Source: an uncultured Eubacteriales bacterium
Lineage (GTDB): Bacteria; Bacillota; Clostridia; Oscillospirales; Acutalibacteraceae
Reading direction: 5' to 3'
Length of the DNA stretch: 64,000 nucleotides
Assembly: GCA_900314795.1 (NCBI GenBank)
Contig: OMWP01000007.1
Span: forward strand, 43,385 to 107,384
The first letter of the stretch is position 1. Each line of letters begins with the position of its first letter. The notes under the pieces are model-generated. The model was not told the origin of the DNA. It ran no database searches and saw only the letters and a list, made by a program, of their open reading frames with translations. Shown piece by piece: positions 53,995 through 63,600 of the stretch. Made by a program: the position numbers and the translations under genes.

Positions 53995-54089
53995 GTTATT
54001 CTCCTTGTTAATCAGTCTTTGTATCATCCCTTGATACTTAGTATGAGATACTTCAAGGGTTGCAATCAAGCATGATTGCGTTATTTAGC

Positions 54090-54296
54090 TCACAGCGTGA
54101 AATCTTCTTTATCAAAGCTCCTCAGCGGCGCCATTCCTTTCGGTTCACGCATGATCGGATTATATTTGAACTTCTTGCATTTACCGTTTTTCAGCTGTTT
54201 ATTAGCGGTACAAAATTGCGATTCGCCCTCGTTCTTGGAGTATTCACAGTAGACGCATGAGGGCACGATATTCTTACCGAATAACTGTTTTTTCAT
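54090..54296 (-). CDS. Small cysteine-containing protein
   Basis: 68-aa basic protein with four cysteines (CVYCEY, FCTANKQLKNGKCKKFKY), suggesting a single zinc site. Unknown function; similar short proteins occur in many Ruminococcaceae. The start at 54296 follows GGTGATCAAT; an in-frame ATG at 54308 is less well placed. It is 95 bp upstream of the GT-C-like gene on the same strand. Confidence 0.7.
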   Translation of the reverse strand: MKKQLFGKNIVPSCVYCEYSKNEGESQFCTANKQLKNGKCKKFKYNPIMREPKGMAPLRSFDKEDFTL

Positions 54297-54414
54297 ATTG
54301 ATCACCATCTATTAATCATCGTTGCGAAGCCATACCTATCATCCGAGTATTCTATCCCGCAGCAATACAGTTATGTTTTACATACGAATTTAGTATATCA
54401 TTATATTTTAACTA

Positions 54415-54443
54415 TTGCAAGTCATAGATGAACGTAGTATAAT
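54415..54443 (+). promoter_or_regulatory. Promoter of pgeF
   Basis: TTGCAA (54415-54420), 17-bp spacer and TATAAT (54438-54443). A CCTCCC...GGAGGGTTG repeat lies between this promoter and the gene. Confidence 0.8.
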
Positions 54444-54450
54444 ATTTTCG

Positions 54451-54493
54451 CCTCCCTTCCCTAAGAGAGGTGGCGCAAAGCGCCGGAGGGTTG
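54451..54493. repeat. CCTCCC...GGAGGGTTG repeat in the pgeF 5' leader
   Basis: 43-bp copy with inner hairpin GGCGCAAAGCGCC. It begins seven bases after the -10 box, so it would form the very start of the transcript. Confidence 0.8.
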
Positions 54494-54531
54494 ACTTGTT
54501 TCCTCTGATAATCCTTCTTTGTGGTGATATA

Positions 54532-55365
54532 ATGAATCTAAAATCGAATGTTTTTACCTTGCATACTGTAGACGGCGTGTCTTTTCTGACCTATGACCGC
54601 TTATCTGAGATCCCTTTTATCCGACATGCCTTTTCGACTAAGCGCGGTGAGGGTACCCGTACCGTCCACCCGATGGACATGAGCTTTGATCATGATGACC
54701 GTGAGGCTGTTACCGAGAATTATCAGCTGTTCTGCAAAGCGGCGGGATTTGACTACCGCTCTTTGGTCGCTTCCTCACAGGATCATCATACCTTTGTGCG
54801 CGTTGTGACCTCTGCTGAAAAGGGCATCGGTATCTATCGTGAAAAGGATATCATGAGCGTAGACGGGCTGGTGACGATCGAGCCGGGCGTGACGCTTTGT
54901 ACTTACTATGCCGATTGCACACCGCTGTTTTTTGTCGACAGCAAGACCCATGCGATCGGCCTGGCGCATGCGGGATGGCGCGGCACGGTGGGCAGGATCG
55001 CCGCAAAGGTGATCGATACCATGCGCGACAGCTTCGGCACCGATCCCGCTGATCTGATCTGCGCTGTGGGGCCGAATATCTCCGTCTGCTGTTATGAGGT
55101 CGACAAAGCGTGCGCCGATGAATTCTACGCACTGGGGCTTGACAGCGAAAAGATTATTTTCCCTAAAATGGGCGGCAGCAAATTCATGGTGGATATGCTC
55201 GAGTGTAACCGTCAGATTTTGGTTTCCTGCGGCGTCAAGCCTGAGAATATCACAATCAGCGACGTCTGTACCAAGCACAACAGCGATCTGTTGTGGAGTC
55301 ATCGCGCGACTGCGGGTGATCGCGGCACCATGTGCGCGATGTTAAGGATCAATGCTGAATCCTAA
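54532..55365 (+). CDS. pgeF: PgeF/YfiH-family purine nucleoside phosphorylase-like protein
   Basis: 277-aa DUF152 protein. The metal-binding His/Cys/His triad is visible as QDHHTF, YYADCTPLFF and GLAHAGWRGTVG. The family has been shown to act on purine nucleosides and, in E. coli, as a peptidoglycan editing factor (PgeF); older annotations call it laccase-like. An in-frame ATG at 54415 lies within the promoter, so the start is the ATG at 54532 behind GTGGTGAT. It stands alone with its own promoter. Confidence 0.92.
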   Translation: MNLKSNVFTLHTVDGVSFLTYDRLSEIPFIRHAFSTKRGEGTRTVHPMDMSFDHDDREAVTENYQLFCKAAGFDYRSLVASSQDHHTFVRVVTSAEKGIGIYREKDIMSVDGLVTIEPGVTLCTYYADCTPLFFVDSKTHAIGLAHAGWRGTVGRIAAKVIDTMRDSFGTDPADLICAVGPNISVCCYEVDKACADEFYALGLDSEKIIFPKMGGSKFMVDMLECNRQILVSCGVKPENITISDVCTKHNSDLLWSHRATAGDRGTMCAMLRINAES

Positions 55366-55366
55366 T

Positions 55367-55392
55367 TGTAGGGGAGGGGCTTGCTCCTCCCG
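55367..55392. repeat. TGTAGGGGAGGGGC...TCCTCCCG repeat
   Basis: 26-bp single-arm copy immediately after the pgeF stop. Confidence 0.75.
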
Positions 55393-55446
55393 TGTGCTTT
55401 TCGTTTTGATTCAATCGATGATACGTTATTCTGTGATGAATGAGTA

Positions 55447-55485
55447 AAGGCGTTCCCTTTATTATGGGGGAACGCCTTATATTTT
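55447..55485. terminator. Terminator between pgeF and the RluA-type gene
   Basis: AAGGCGTTCCC/GGGAACGCCTT stem followed by ATATTTTAT on the plus strand. Confidence 0.8.
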
Positions 55486-56421
55486 ATCGAGAAACTTAAC
55501 CTTTTTGACCTCGAATGTTTGTCCGTTGAGGTTCTCTAAACAGCCCGCGTCTGTCGTAAAACAGAACTGCAATTTATATGAATACAGCGCCTGCCGCTTC
55601 ATATGGTAGCGGGCGTTGAATTTTTTGTCGCCGTATTTTTCATCCCCCAGCAGCGGATGCCCGATATGCGCCATATGCGCGCGGATCTGGTGGGTACGGC
55701 CTGTATGCAGCAGTACTTCGCAGATCGAGAGGGTAGGGGACGGCTCTTGCACGGTATACTCCGTGATGATTTTCTTGTAACCCTCGCGCTCTTTGTCGAC
55801 GATCCGCACGGTGTTGGTGCGCTCATCCTTGTGATGATATGCCGTGAGCGTCGCGTGATGCGGCTTCGGACAGCCCTTGACCGCGCACAGATAATACTTT
55901 TTCAGCTCGTTGTCACGGATCTTCTGATTCATCACGCGCAGTGCCTCTGCATTTTTTGCCGCGATCACGATGCCGCCTGTGTTGCGGTCGATGCGGTTGC
56001 ATAGCGCCGGGGTAAAGCTCTTATCTTGTTCGGGATCATACGCTCCCTTTTCATAGAGATAGCGCAGTACGCGCAGATTCAGGGCGTCGGCGTTGTAGCG
56101 GTTATCCTGATGACAGATCACACCGACCTTCTTGTCCAGCAGAAGGATGTTTTCGTCCTCATAGATGATGTCGAGCTCCTTGCCCGCTTTGAGAAAGTCA
56201 TAATGCTTCTTGACCTCAAAGAACTCGTCCTTGATATAAAAGGTCAGCACATCACCTTCATTCAAAAAGACCTCGGGACTGACCTTCTTGCCGTTGAGCT
56301 TGATATATTTGGTGCGCAGATATTTGTACATCAGGCTTTTAGGCATGGTTTTAAAACGCTTGGATAGATACTTGTCCAAGCGCTGTCCCGCGTCATTCTT
56401 GTTGATAGTCAATTGTCGCAT
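55477..56421 (-). CDS. RluA-family pseudouridine synthase
   Basis: About 314 aa. An N-terminal S4 RNA-binding domain (AGQRLDKYLSKRF, KYIKLNGKKV) is followed by the RluA catalytic domain with NRIDRNTGGIVIAAK (catalytic Asp in the RID segment) and HTGRTHQIRAHMAHIGHPLLGD. It isomerises uridines in rRNA or tRNA; the exact sites cannot be told from sequence. Residues before the ATG at 56421 read through a region without a Shine-Dalgarno, whereas GGTGAG lies just before 56421. A TGTAGGGG repeat is directly upstream. Confidence 0.93.
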   Translation of the reverse strand: MRQLTINKNDAGQRLDKYLSKRFKTMPKSLMYKYLRTKYIKLNGKKVSPEVFLNEGDVLTFYIKDEFFEVKKHYDFLKAGKELDIIYEDENILLLDKKVGVICHQDNRYNADALNLRVLRYLYEKGAYDPEQDKSFTPALCNRIDRNTGGIVIAAKNAEALRVMNQKIRDNELKKYYLCAVKGCPKPHHATLTAYHHKDERTNTVRIVDKEREGYKKIITEYTVQEPSPTLSICEVLLHTGRTHQIRAHMAHIGHPLLGDEKYGDKKFNARYHMKRQALYSYKLQFCFTTDAGCLENLNGQTFEVKKVKFLDKI

Positions 56422-56470
56422 GCTCTCACCATTGCAGGGGAAGAAATTGTTCCTCCCGATTTCCAACATG

Positions 56471-56496
56471 TGTAGGGGAGGGGCTTGCTCCTCCTG
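56471..56496. repeat. TGTAGGGGAGGGGC...TCCTCCTG repeat
   Basis: 26-bp single-arm copy upstream of the pseudouridine synthase gene. Confidence 0.75.
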
Positions 56497-56586
56497 ATCC
56501 TTAGCAATTATTATACCAAAACTCTATAGACAATTCAACTGTAACATTTGATCGTCACCTGCGTAATATGTAAAGAGGTGATGATC

Positions 56587-56724
56587 ATGCAAAGATGTAA
56601 AGGTTGCAGCGTACCGATCGCGTTTTCAGCGGGATTGCTGGTCGCGTCGCTGTTGCCCGCTAAGGCGGTGTGTGTGATCGCGGCGATCGTACTGATTATC
56701 ACCTGTATTGCGCGCCGACGATAA
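56587..56724 (+). CDS. 45-aa membrane micro-protein
   Basis: The short frame starts MQRCKGCSVPIAFSAGLL, continues with a hydrophobic stretch (VCVIAAIVLIITC) and ends ARRR, so it is a single-pass protein or hairpin with positive ends. A CxxC pair lies at the N-terminus. AAAGAGGTG precedes the ATG; an ATG at 56581 abuts it and is less likely. It lies 28 bp before the spoVM-like gene, suggesting a shared transcript and perhaps a role in the spore coat or membrane. Function unknown. Confidence 0.65.
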   Translation: MQRCKGCSVPIAFSAGLLVASLLPAKAVCVIAAIVLIITCIARRR

Positions 56725-56752
56725 AAAAAGGCGCGGTCATAAGGAGGCAGTG

Positions 56753-56845
56753 ATGAAGGTAGTCGTACTCGATCATCCAAAGATACTGGGCTTCTTTCTC
56801 AGGAAGATCTACGGTATCAAAAAGATAAAGGAAACAAAAGAATAG
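56753..56845 (+). CDS. spoVM: SpoVM-like sporulation micro-peptide
   Basis: 30-aa peptide beginning MKVVVLDHPKILGFFLRKIYG. Aligned without gaps to Bacillus subtilis SpoVM (26 aa, from memory), it keeps M1, K2, P9, K10, L12, G13, R17 and G21. SpoVM is an amphipathic helix that settles on the convex forespore membrane and anchors the SpoIVA coat base; Pro9 is important for that. The Shine-Dalgarno AAGGAGG is strong, and a terminator follows 11 bases after the stop. The gene is too short for ordinary gene finders. Confidence 0.8.
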   Translation: MKVVVLDHPKILGFFLRKIYGIKKIKETKE

Positions 56846-56856
56846 GAAGTACATAG

Positions 56857-56880
56857 AGCGGCAGACCCCTGCCGCTTTTG
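56857..56880 (+). terminator. Terminator after the spoVM-like gene
   Basis: AGCGGCAG-ACCC-CTGCCGCT followed by TTTG. Confidence 0.88.
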
Positions 56881-56887
56881 TTATATG

Positions 56888-57019
56888 GTCATTGCGAGCC
56901 CGCATGGGTGTGGCGATCTCAACATCATACTATCGTCATTGCGAACCCGTATGGGTGTGGCGATCTCAACATCTTACTATCGTCATTGCGAACCCGTATG
57001 GGTGTGGCAATCTCAACCG
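56888..57019. repeat. Three tandem TCATTGCGA repeats, 47-bp period
   Basis: Copies begin at 56888, 56935 and 56982. Each is GTCATTGCGA.CCCG.ATGGG followed by TGTGGC.ATCTCAAC. Elsewhere in the window this family occurs singly. Confidence 0.92.
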
Positions 57020-57021
57020 AT

Positions 57022-57052
57022 AAAAAAGCCGCCGCCCAACTCAGGCGGCGGC
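57022..57052 (-). terminator. Terminator of the LysM gene
   Basis: GCCGCCGCC/GGCGGCGGC stem; on the minus strand it is followed by TTTTTT. Confidence 0.92.
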
Positions 57053-57057
57053 TATGT

Positions 57058-57369
57058 TCACTTTGTCAGTCTGAGTATCTGTCCGGGATAAATGATGTTC
57101 GGATCCTCCAGATTGTTCAGCGCCAGGATGTTCTCGATCTCCAGTCCGTAGCGGTCGGCGATGCTGACGATCGTGTCACCCGGTCGTACCACATAATACC
57201 GCGGTGATTTGATTTCTTCGATCGGAAGAACCAGCTGCTGACCCGGATAGATCGTGTAGGGACAGCTCAGCCCGTTCGCTTCGGCGATCTCCTTGACCGT
57301 TGTCCCAAAGAACTGTGCGATCGCGTACAACGTATTACCGGGGCGTACTGTATAGGTTATCATTTCCAT
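57058..57369 (-). CDS. Double LysM-domain protein
   Basis: 103-aa protein made almost entirely of two LysM domains (about 4-48: YTVRPGNTLYAIAQFFG...YPGQQLVLP; 58-101: YVVRPGDTIVSIADRYG...YPGQILRLT). LysM binds peptidoglycan or chitin-like glycans. There is no signal peptide, which in Firmicutes is common for LysM proteins assembled on the spore from the mother cell; the neighbouring spoVM-like gene fits this. AGAGGTAAAGT precedes the start. Confidence 0.9.
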   Translation of the reverse strand: MEMITYTVRPGNTLYAIAQFFGTTVKEIAEANGLSCPYTIYPGQQLVLPIEEIKSPRYYVVRPGDTIVSIADRYGLEIENILALNNLEDPNIIYPGQILRLTK

Positions 57370-57544
57370 ACTTTACCTCTTTTCAATATTCGGTAATACA
57401 TCATATGAAATTGACAAAAAATCGTGACAGTTCTGCGGATAAAAATATCGAATATTATCAGTATATTTCTAATATAGAACTAAAGATAACATCTTTTTTG
57501 ATATGATATCCGTGTACAATACTGCCAAATTTGAGGTTGTTAAA

Positions 57545-60541
57545 TTGAACTTAAAACGTATAGTTTCACTATTATTAGTGTTGATACTGCTGCTTTCTCT
57601 CACGGCAACCTGTTTTTATGCCGATGAAGAGGCAGAAGAAGCCGCTGAGGAAGAGGTCGTCACCGAGGCGCCTCCTACAGATCCTCCGACCGAGGCTCCG
57701 ACAGAGGAAGAGACCGAAGAACCGACCGAGGAGCCGACGCAACCGCCGCCTACCGAACCGCCCAAGCCGACTCCCGCCAGATTAGGCTACGCCAAATATG
57801 CGGCAAAACTGGATGAAACCGTCTATCGTGATACTGATCTGGGCGCGAGCTATACAGAGGATTACACGACCTTTAAGCTTTGGGCGCCTACGGCGGATGA
57901 CGTCAAGGTATGTATCTACAAGACCGGCTCCGATAAAGAAGAGGGCTTCAATACCATCGCTATCAAGCCGATGACTCTTTCCAAGGCTGTCGGCACATGG
58001 TATGTCAGTCTTGAGGGCGACTTCAAGAATATGTACTACACCTATAAAGTCACCATCGGATCGACGACCCATGAGGTGGTGGATCCTTATGCAAAGGCGG
58101 TCGGCGTGAACGGCGATCGCGGGATGATCGTTGATCTGGACGATACCGATCCCGAGGGTTGGTCTGACGATAGCTTCAAGCGTGTCAGCGAAGCGTCCGA
58201 CGCGATCGTATGGGAAGTCAGCGTGCGTGACTTTTCCGCGGCTGAATCCTCGGGTGTGAGCGAGAAGAATCGAGGCAAGTTCCTTGCTTTCACCGAGAAA
58301 GATACCACACTCAACGGGGAAGAGGGCAGTGTTTCTACCTGTGTCAGCTACCTCAAGGAGCTCGGCGTCAACTACGTTCAGATCAATCCCTTCTACGATT
58401 TTGCTTCCATCGATGAATCGGAAAAGATCGACGATCAGTATAACTGGGGCTATGATCCTAAGAACTATAACGCCCCCGAGGGCTCTTATTCTTCCGATCC
58501 CTACGACGGCAGCGTGCGTATCCAAGAGTGCAAGCAAATGATCCAGGCGCTCCATGAAGCCGGCATCGGCGTCATCATGGATGTTGTCTATAACCATACC
58601 TACGAATCCGAGGATTCGTTCTTCAATCAGATCGCGCCGTTCTATTATTATCGCTTCAATGAGGACGGCACATGGTCGGATGGTTCCGGCTGCGGCAATG
58701 ACGTCGCCTCCGAGCGTTACATGGTACAAAAATTCATCCGCGAGTCTGTTGCATACTGGGCAGACGAATATCATATCGACGGTTTTCGTTTTGATCTGAT
58801 GGGCTTGATGGATGTCAATACCATGAACGGGATCCGTAAGGATCTGGACGCTTTGCCCGACGGTGAACATATCATCATGTACGGTGAAGCGTGGAATATG
58901 AAAACCACCGTTTCCGACAATACCGTTCTGGCAAATCAGGATCACATGGATCAGCTCTCCCTTCGCATCGGCGCGTTCAATGATAACGGGCGTGACGCGA
59001 TCAAGGGTTCGAACTTTGAAGCCTCCGGCAAGGGCTTTGTGCAGGAGGGCTCCTCCAAGGGCGGTGTTCGCAGTGCTGTTGAAGGCGTCGGCAAGGGATG
59101 GGCTTCTATCCCGAATCAGTGTGTCAATTATGTATCCTGTCATGATAATCTGACGCTTTACGATAAGCTGACTGCTTCTGTACATAACGATGAAAAGTAT
59201 ACCTTGCGGCGCGAGGATCTGGTCAAGATGGATCAGCTTGCCGCCGCAACGGTCATGATGTCGCGCGGCGTGCCGTTTATGCTTGCCGGTGAAGAACTCG
59301 GCAGAACGAAGCAGGGTGACGAGAATTCCTATCAATCGTCGATTGAGATCAATCAAATCGATTGGCTGTCGCGCTATCGATATACATCGATGACCGATTA
59401 TTATAAGGGCTTGATCAATATCCGTAAAGCGATCCCGACATTGCGTGACGGAACCGGTGAGCGTACGGAATTGGAGTTTCTTGAGTCATCCTCAAAAAAT
59501 ACGATCGCGTATTCCGTTACGGGAAGTGATCTGCCTTCCGTGGTTGTCGTACTCAACGGCGATCCTTCCAAGTCCGCTACCGTTTCTCTGCCGGAGGGTG
59601 AGTGGATCATCGTAGCGGATGATCAGCGCGCCGGTCTATCCAAGCTCGGATCTGCAAAAGGTACCGTCAATGTGCCTTCAACATCCGCGTATGTACTGGT
59701 GGATGCCGCGAGCTTTGCCGATTTAGAGCAGAAAGGTCCCGAGTGTTTGCTGTATATCCGCTATAAGGATAAAGCAAACGACGGTTCTGTCGTCTGTGAG
59801 GAACGTCTTACCGGTGATAAGAATGAAACTTATGTGGCGAGTACACCCTCCGAGATCCTGTTTAACTATAATATCCTTTCCGATGCTGCACTGAGCGGTA
59901 CTTTTACGAAGGAGTTTGATATCGTCGAAGTCAGCTGTGTGGCGTATAAGGGTGAATATTCCACCGTAACGATCAAGTTTATGAACAGTGATAATAAACT
60001 GCTTGCCAATACCGTCGTGATGACGAATCGCGTCGGGCAGCAGTACTATACACCGGCGATCCCCGGCATCAAGGGGTACTCGCTGGATCTGGATCATCTG
60101 CCCGATAACGGTGCGGGACTATACACCAAGGATCCTATTGAGGTCGTCTATTACTTTAAAAAGACGGATAGCGGCGGAGAGAAGGGCTCTGAGTATACCT
60201 GTCCTGCCAACGTGATCTATCTGGCGGATGACGGCTCGATCCTGTCGCTGAAGTCTTACAGGGGCGTTGAGGGCGACAAGCTCGAGATCGAGGAGATGGA
60301 ATTTGACGGCTACAAATACTACGATATCTCCAACGATAACGCCGTGTTCTCCGAGAACGAGTTGAATGTCCTCGTCTATTATCAGAATCCGCAAAGAGCC
60401 TTTTGGCTGAATGTCAAGAACCATCTTTTGACGATCATTCTTGTGTTCGTCGGACTCGTTGCGATGATCGTTGTCGCCGTGATCCTGATCCGACGTGCTT
60501 CAAAGAAGAAAAAGATGATGGCGATCAATATCGATGATTGA
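57545..60541 (+). CDS. Membrane-anchored type I pullulanase (GH13)
   Basis: About 998 aa. Signal peptide (IVSLLLVLILLLSLTATC), an acidic Glu/Thr/Pro linker of some 60 residues, a CBM48-like N-terminal domain, then a GH13 catalytic domain. It shows the pullulanase mark YNWGYDPKNY and motifs DVVYNHTY, GFRFDLMG (nucleophile Asp), YGEAW (acid Glu) and SCHDN. Three MucBP-like beta domains follow (RAGQQYY-type repeats, about 710-950), then a C-terminal transmembrane helix and KKKK tail. It cuts alpha-1,6 branches of starch at the cell surface. No good ATG fits; the likely start is TTG 57545 with GAGG nine bases upstream. It is followed 75 bp later by a paralogue. Confidence 0.9.
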   Translation: MNLKRIVSLLLVLILLLSLTATCFYADEEAEEAAEEEVVTEAPPTDPPTEAPTEEETEEPTEEPTQPPPTEPPKPTPARLGYAKYAAKLDETVYRDTDLGASYTEDYTTFKLWAPTADDVKVCIYKTGSDKEEGFNTIAIKPMTLSKAVGTWYVSLEGDFKNMYYTYKVTIGSTTHEVVDPYAKAVGVNGDRGMIVDLDDTDPEGWSDDSFKRVSEASDAIVWEVSVRDFSAAESSGVSEKNRGKFLAFTEKDTTLNGEEGSVSTCVSYLKELGVNYVQINPFYDFASIDESEKIDDQYNWGYDPKNYNAPEGSYSSDPYDGSVRIQECKQMIQALHEAGIGVIMDVVYNHTYESEDSFFNQIAPFYYYRFNEDGTWSDGSGCGNDVASERYMVQKFIRESVAYWADEYHIDGFRFDLMGLMDVNTMNGIRKDLDALPDGEHIIMYGEAWNMKTTVSDNTVLANQDHMDQLSLRIGAFNDNGRDAIKGSNFEASGKGFVQEGSSKGGVRSAVEGVGKGWASIPNQCVNYVSCHDNLTLYDKLTASVHNDEKYTLRREDLVKMDQLAAATVMMSRGVPFMLAGEELGRTKQGDENSYQSSIEINQIDWLSRYRYTSMTDYYKGLINIRKAIPTLRDGTGERTELEFLESSSKNTIAYSVTGSDLPSVVVVLNGDPSKSATVSLPEGEWIIVADDQRAGLSKLGSAKGTVNVPSTSAYVLVDAASFADLEQKGPECLLYIRYKDKANDGSVVCEERLTGDKNETYVASTPSEILFNYNILSDAALSGTFTKEFDIVEVSCVAYKGEYSTVTIKFMNSDNKLLANTVVMTNRVGQQYYTPAIPGIKGYSLDLDHLPDNGAGLYTKDPIEVVYYFKKTDSGGEKGSEYTCPANVIYLADDGSILSLKSYRGVEGDKLEIEEMEFDGYKYYDISNDNAVFSENELNVLVYYQNPQRAFWLNVKNHLLTIILVFVGLVAMIVVAVILIRRASKKKKMMAINIDD

Positions 60542-60616
60542 TGATCTCATCTGTTCATCCATTTTATCATTGTTTGAAAGTGTTTTTTCATAAATATTTT
60601 TTAAGGAGGAAAATGC

Positions 60617-63600
60617 ATGAAAAAAACAAGAAGAATCATATCCCTGCTTCTGTGCGTGATGCTCGTTGTATCGATGGTATCCGTGGCGATGGTCTCCACC
60701 TCCGCTGCCGCTGCCAATCCCTACAGCGCAGCTGCCATGGCGCTGGACGCGGAATATGCCTATGACGGCGAATTGGGTGCTCTCTACACCCCTGAGTCCA
60801 CCACCTTCAAGGTATGGGCGCCGCTGGCGACTGAGGTCAAGCTCAACCGTTATGCGACCGGCTCCGATGACGAAGAAGGCGCACAGGATCTCGGCACTGT
60901 CGAGATGGAAAAGCTGATGGACGGCGAAAAGTGGACAGGCGTATGGACGACCACCGTTGATGGCGACATCGTCAACACCTACTACACCTACTCCATCACT
61001 AACCCCAACCACATTTACAAATCAACCGCCACCAAAACAGTCGAAACCCAGGACGTCTATTCCTATGCTGTCGGCGTCAACGGCGATCGTTCCATGGTCG
61101 TTGATCTGAAGAACACCGATCCCGAGGGCTGGGACAGCGACAAGCACGTCTTCACCGACGAGCAGACTGACGCGATCATCTGGGAAGTACACGTCAAGGA
61201 CTTCTCCTATGCGGCGAACTCCGGCGTCAGTGATGCGAACCGCGGTAAGTTCCTCGGCTTCACCGAGACCGGCACCACCCTCGACAACGAGGGCGTGATC
61301 TCCACCGGTATCGATTACTTAAAGAGCCTGGGCGTTACCCATGTTCAGATCAACCCGATGTATGACTTTGCGACCATCGACGAGTCCGGTGATCCCACTC
61401 AGTTCAACTGGGGCTATGATCCCAAGAACTACGGCGTTCCCGAGGGTTCTTATTCCTCGAACCCCTATGATGGTAATGTCCGTATCAACGAGTGCAAGCA
61501 GATGATCAAGGCGCTCCATGAAGCCGGTATCGGCGTCATCATGGATGTTGTTTACAACCACACCTATTCCGTAGATTCCTGCTTCACCGCGGCAGTCCCC
61601 GAGTACTATTATCGTATGACGGCTGACGGCGGCTACAGCCAGCAGTCCGGCTGCGGTAACGACACCGCTTCCGAGCGCGCGATGTATCGCAAGTATATGC
61701 GCGAAATGCTCAAATATTGGACTGAAGAGTACCACATCGACGGTTATCGCTTTGACCTGATGGGTGTACATGACGGCGAGACCATGAACATGGTTCGTGC
61801 CGACATGGACGAGATCGATCCCCGCATCGTGATGTACGGCGAAGGTTGGGCAGGCGACACCGTTTACGATCCCACTACCTGCGCCGGTACCGATACCTTC
61901 ATGACCACGCAGGGCAACTCCGCAATGCTTTCTACCCGTATCGGTTTCTTCAATGACCAGATCCGTGACGCGATCAAGGGTAACGTCTTCCATAAGGAAG
62001 AGGGCGGTTTTGTACAGAACGTCAAGACCTCCGCTCCCGGCGTCAACTTCGGTATCCGTGCGAATACCGTCGGTAAGTCAAGATGGCACGCGGTCACTCC
62101 CGAACAGTGCCTGACCTATGCTTCCTGCCACGATAACTACACCCTGTATGATAAGCTCGCTTATGTTGACCAGGGCGGTACGATCGCAAATTATCGCCAG
62201 CGTTTCGGCGATGTTGTCAAGCAGAATAAGCTCACCGGCGCGATCATCAGCTCTTCTCAGGGTATGGACTTCCTGCTCGCAGGTGAAGAGATGGGTCGAT
62301 CTAAGGACGGCGACGAGAACTCCTACAAGAGTGCGGCTACCCTGAACATGATCGACTGGTCGCTCTTAAAGACCAATGCCGATATCGTATCCTACTACAG
62401 AGGTATGTTCGAGCTGAGAAAGGCGTTCTCTCCCTTTACCGCCAGCGTCACAGAGGCTGACGGCGGCAACTACAAGTATAATTTCGATACTTCCGCTACC
62501 GGTTCCGTGAACCCGATCGCTTATACGATTGATAATAAAACTGAGGGAGAATGGAGCAAGGTCGTTGTCATCTACAACGGCACCAATGTTGATAAGAATT
62601 ACAGATTCACCAAGGCGACCTCCGGCGTTACCGATAATTCCGAGTGGGTCATCGTTGCGAACGATCAGGTCGCGGGCGTACAGAATCTCGGCGAAGTAAA
62701 GGGCAAGACCTTTAGCGTTCCCGCGTACTCCGCTCTGATCGCGGTTGATAAGGAGAGCTTCGAGGAAGTCGATCTGCAGTCCGATTTCTCCACGCTGACT
62801 ATTAACAGCGTTCATCAAAAGACCGGTGAAGTCCTCTCCACCAACACCCTGATCGGCAAGCCCGGCGAGGGTTACTCCGTAGAGGCCGACGGTTCCATTC
62901 CGATGGAGTATGAGCTTGATTCTGTTGACGGCAAGACTACCGGCACATTTACCGCTGAGCCTCAAACCGTTACCTTCAATTATGTTGACTATGTTCCCGA
63001 GAGATTCAGAGCTCCCGAGGGTGACGTCAACGGCGACGGTGTTGTTGATATGCTTGATGTCACTACACTGCAAAGATATCTCGCCGGCATGACGGAACTG
63101 AGCGATGATCAGGTCAAGTGCGGCGACTATGATCAGAACGGCGTGACCGATATTTCCGATGTCGTCCTGCTCCAGCGCTATCTTGTCGGACTGATCGACT
63201 CCACTTACACTGTCACTACCCGTTATCTGGGCAGACAGGACGACGGTTCTGTTAAGTCGATCGCTACCGCTAAGGTTGAGAAGTATCGCTACGGTCAGGA
63301 ATATACCACCGCTCCGCAGACGATCGCTTACTACAAGCTCGACGAGATGCCCGCAAATGCATCCGGTACAGTCAATAAGAAGATCACTGTCAACTACTGG
63401 TATTCCTACAGTGTCGCAAGCCCCAAGATGCACGTTAAGCACAGCGGCAGTCAGGATTGGGCTCCCCATCTTTGGGCTTGGGCATATGATGGCTCCGGTC
63501 AGGCAATCAACTGCTATGACGGTTGGCCGGGCCTGGCACTGTCCAATCCCGATGAGAACGGCTGGTATGACGTGACCTTCCCGATCCCCGGCGGCTTGAA

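Noticed and set aside
56888..57019. CRISPR array
   Set aside because: The 47-bp units are near-identical over their whole length; they are tandem interspersed repeats.
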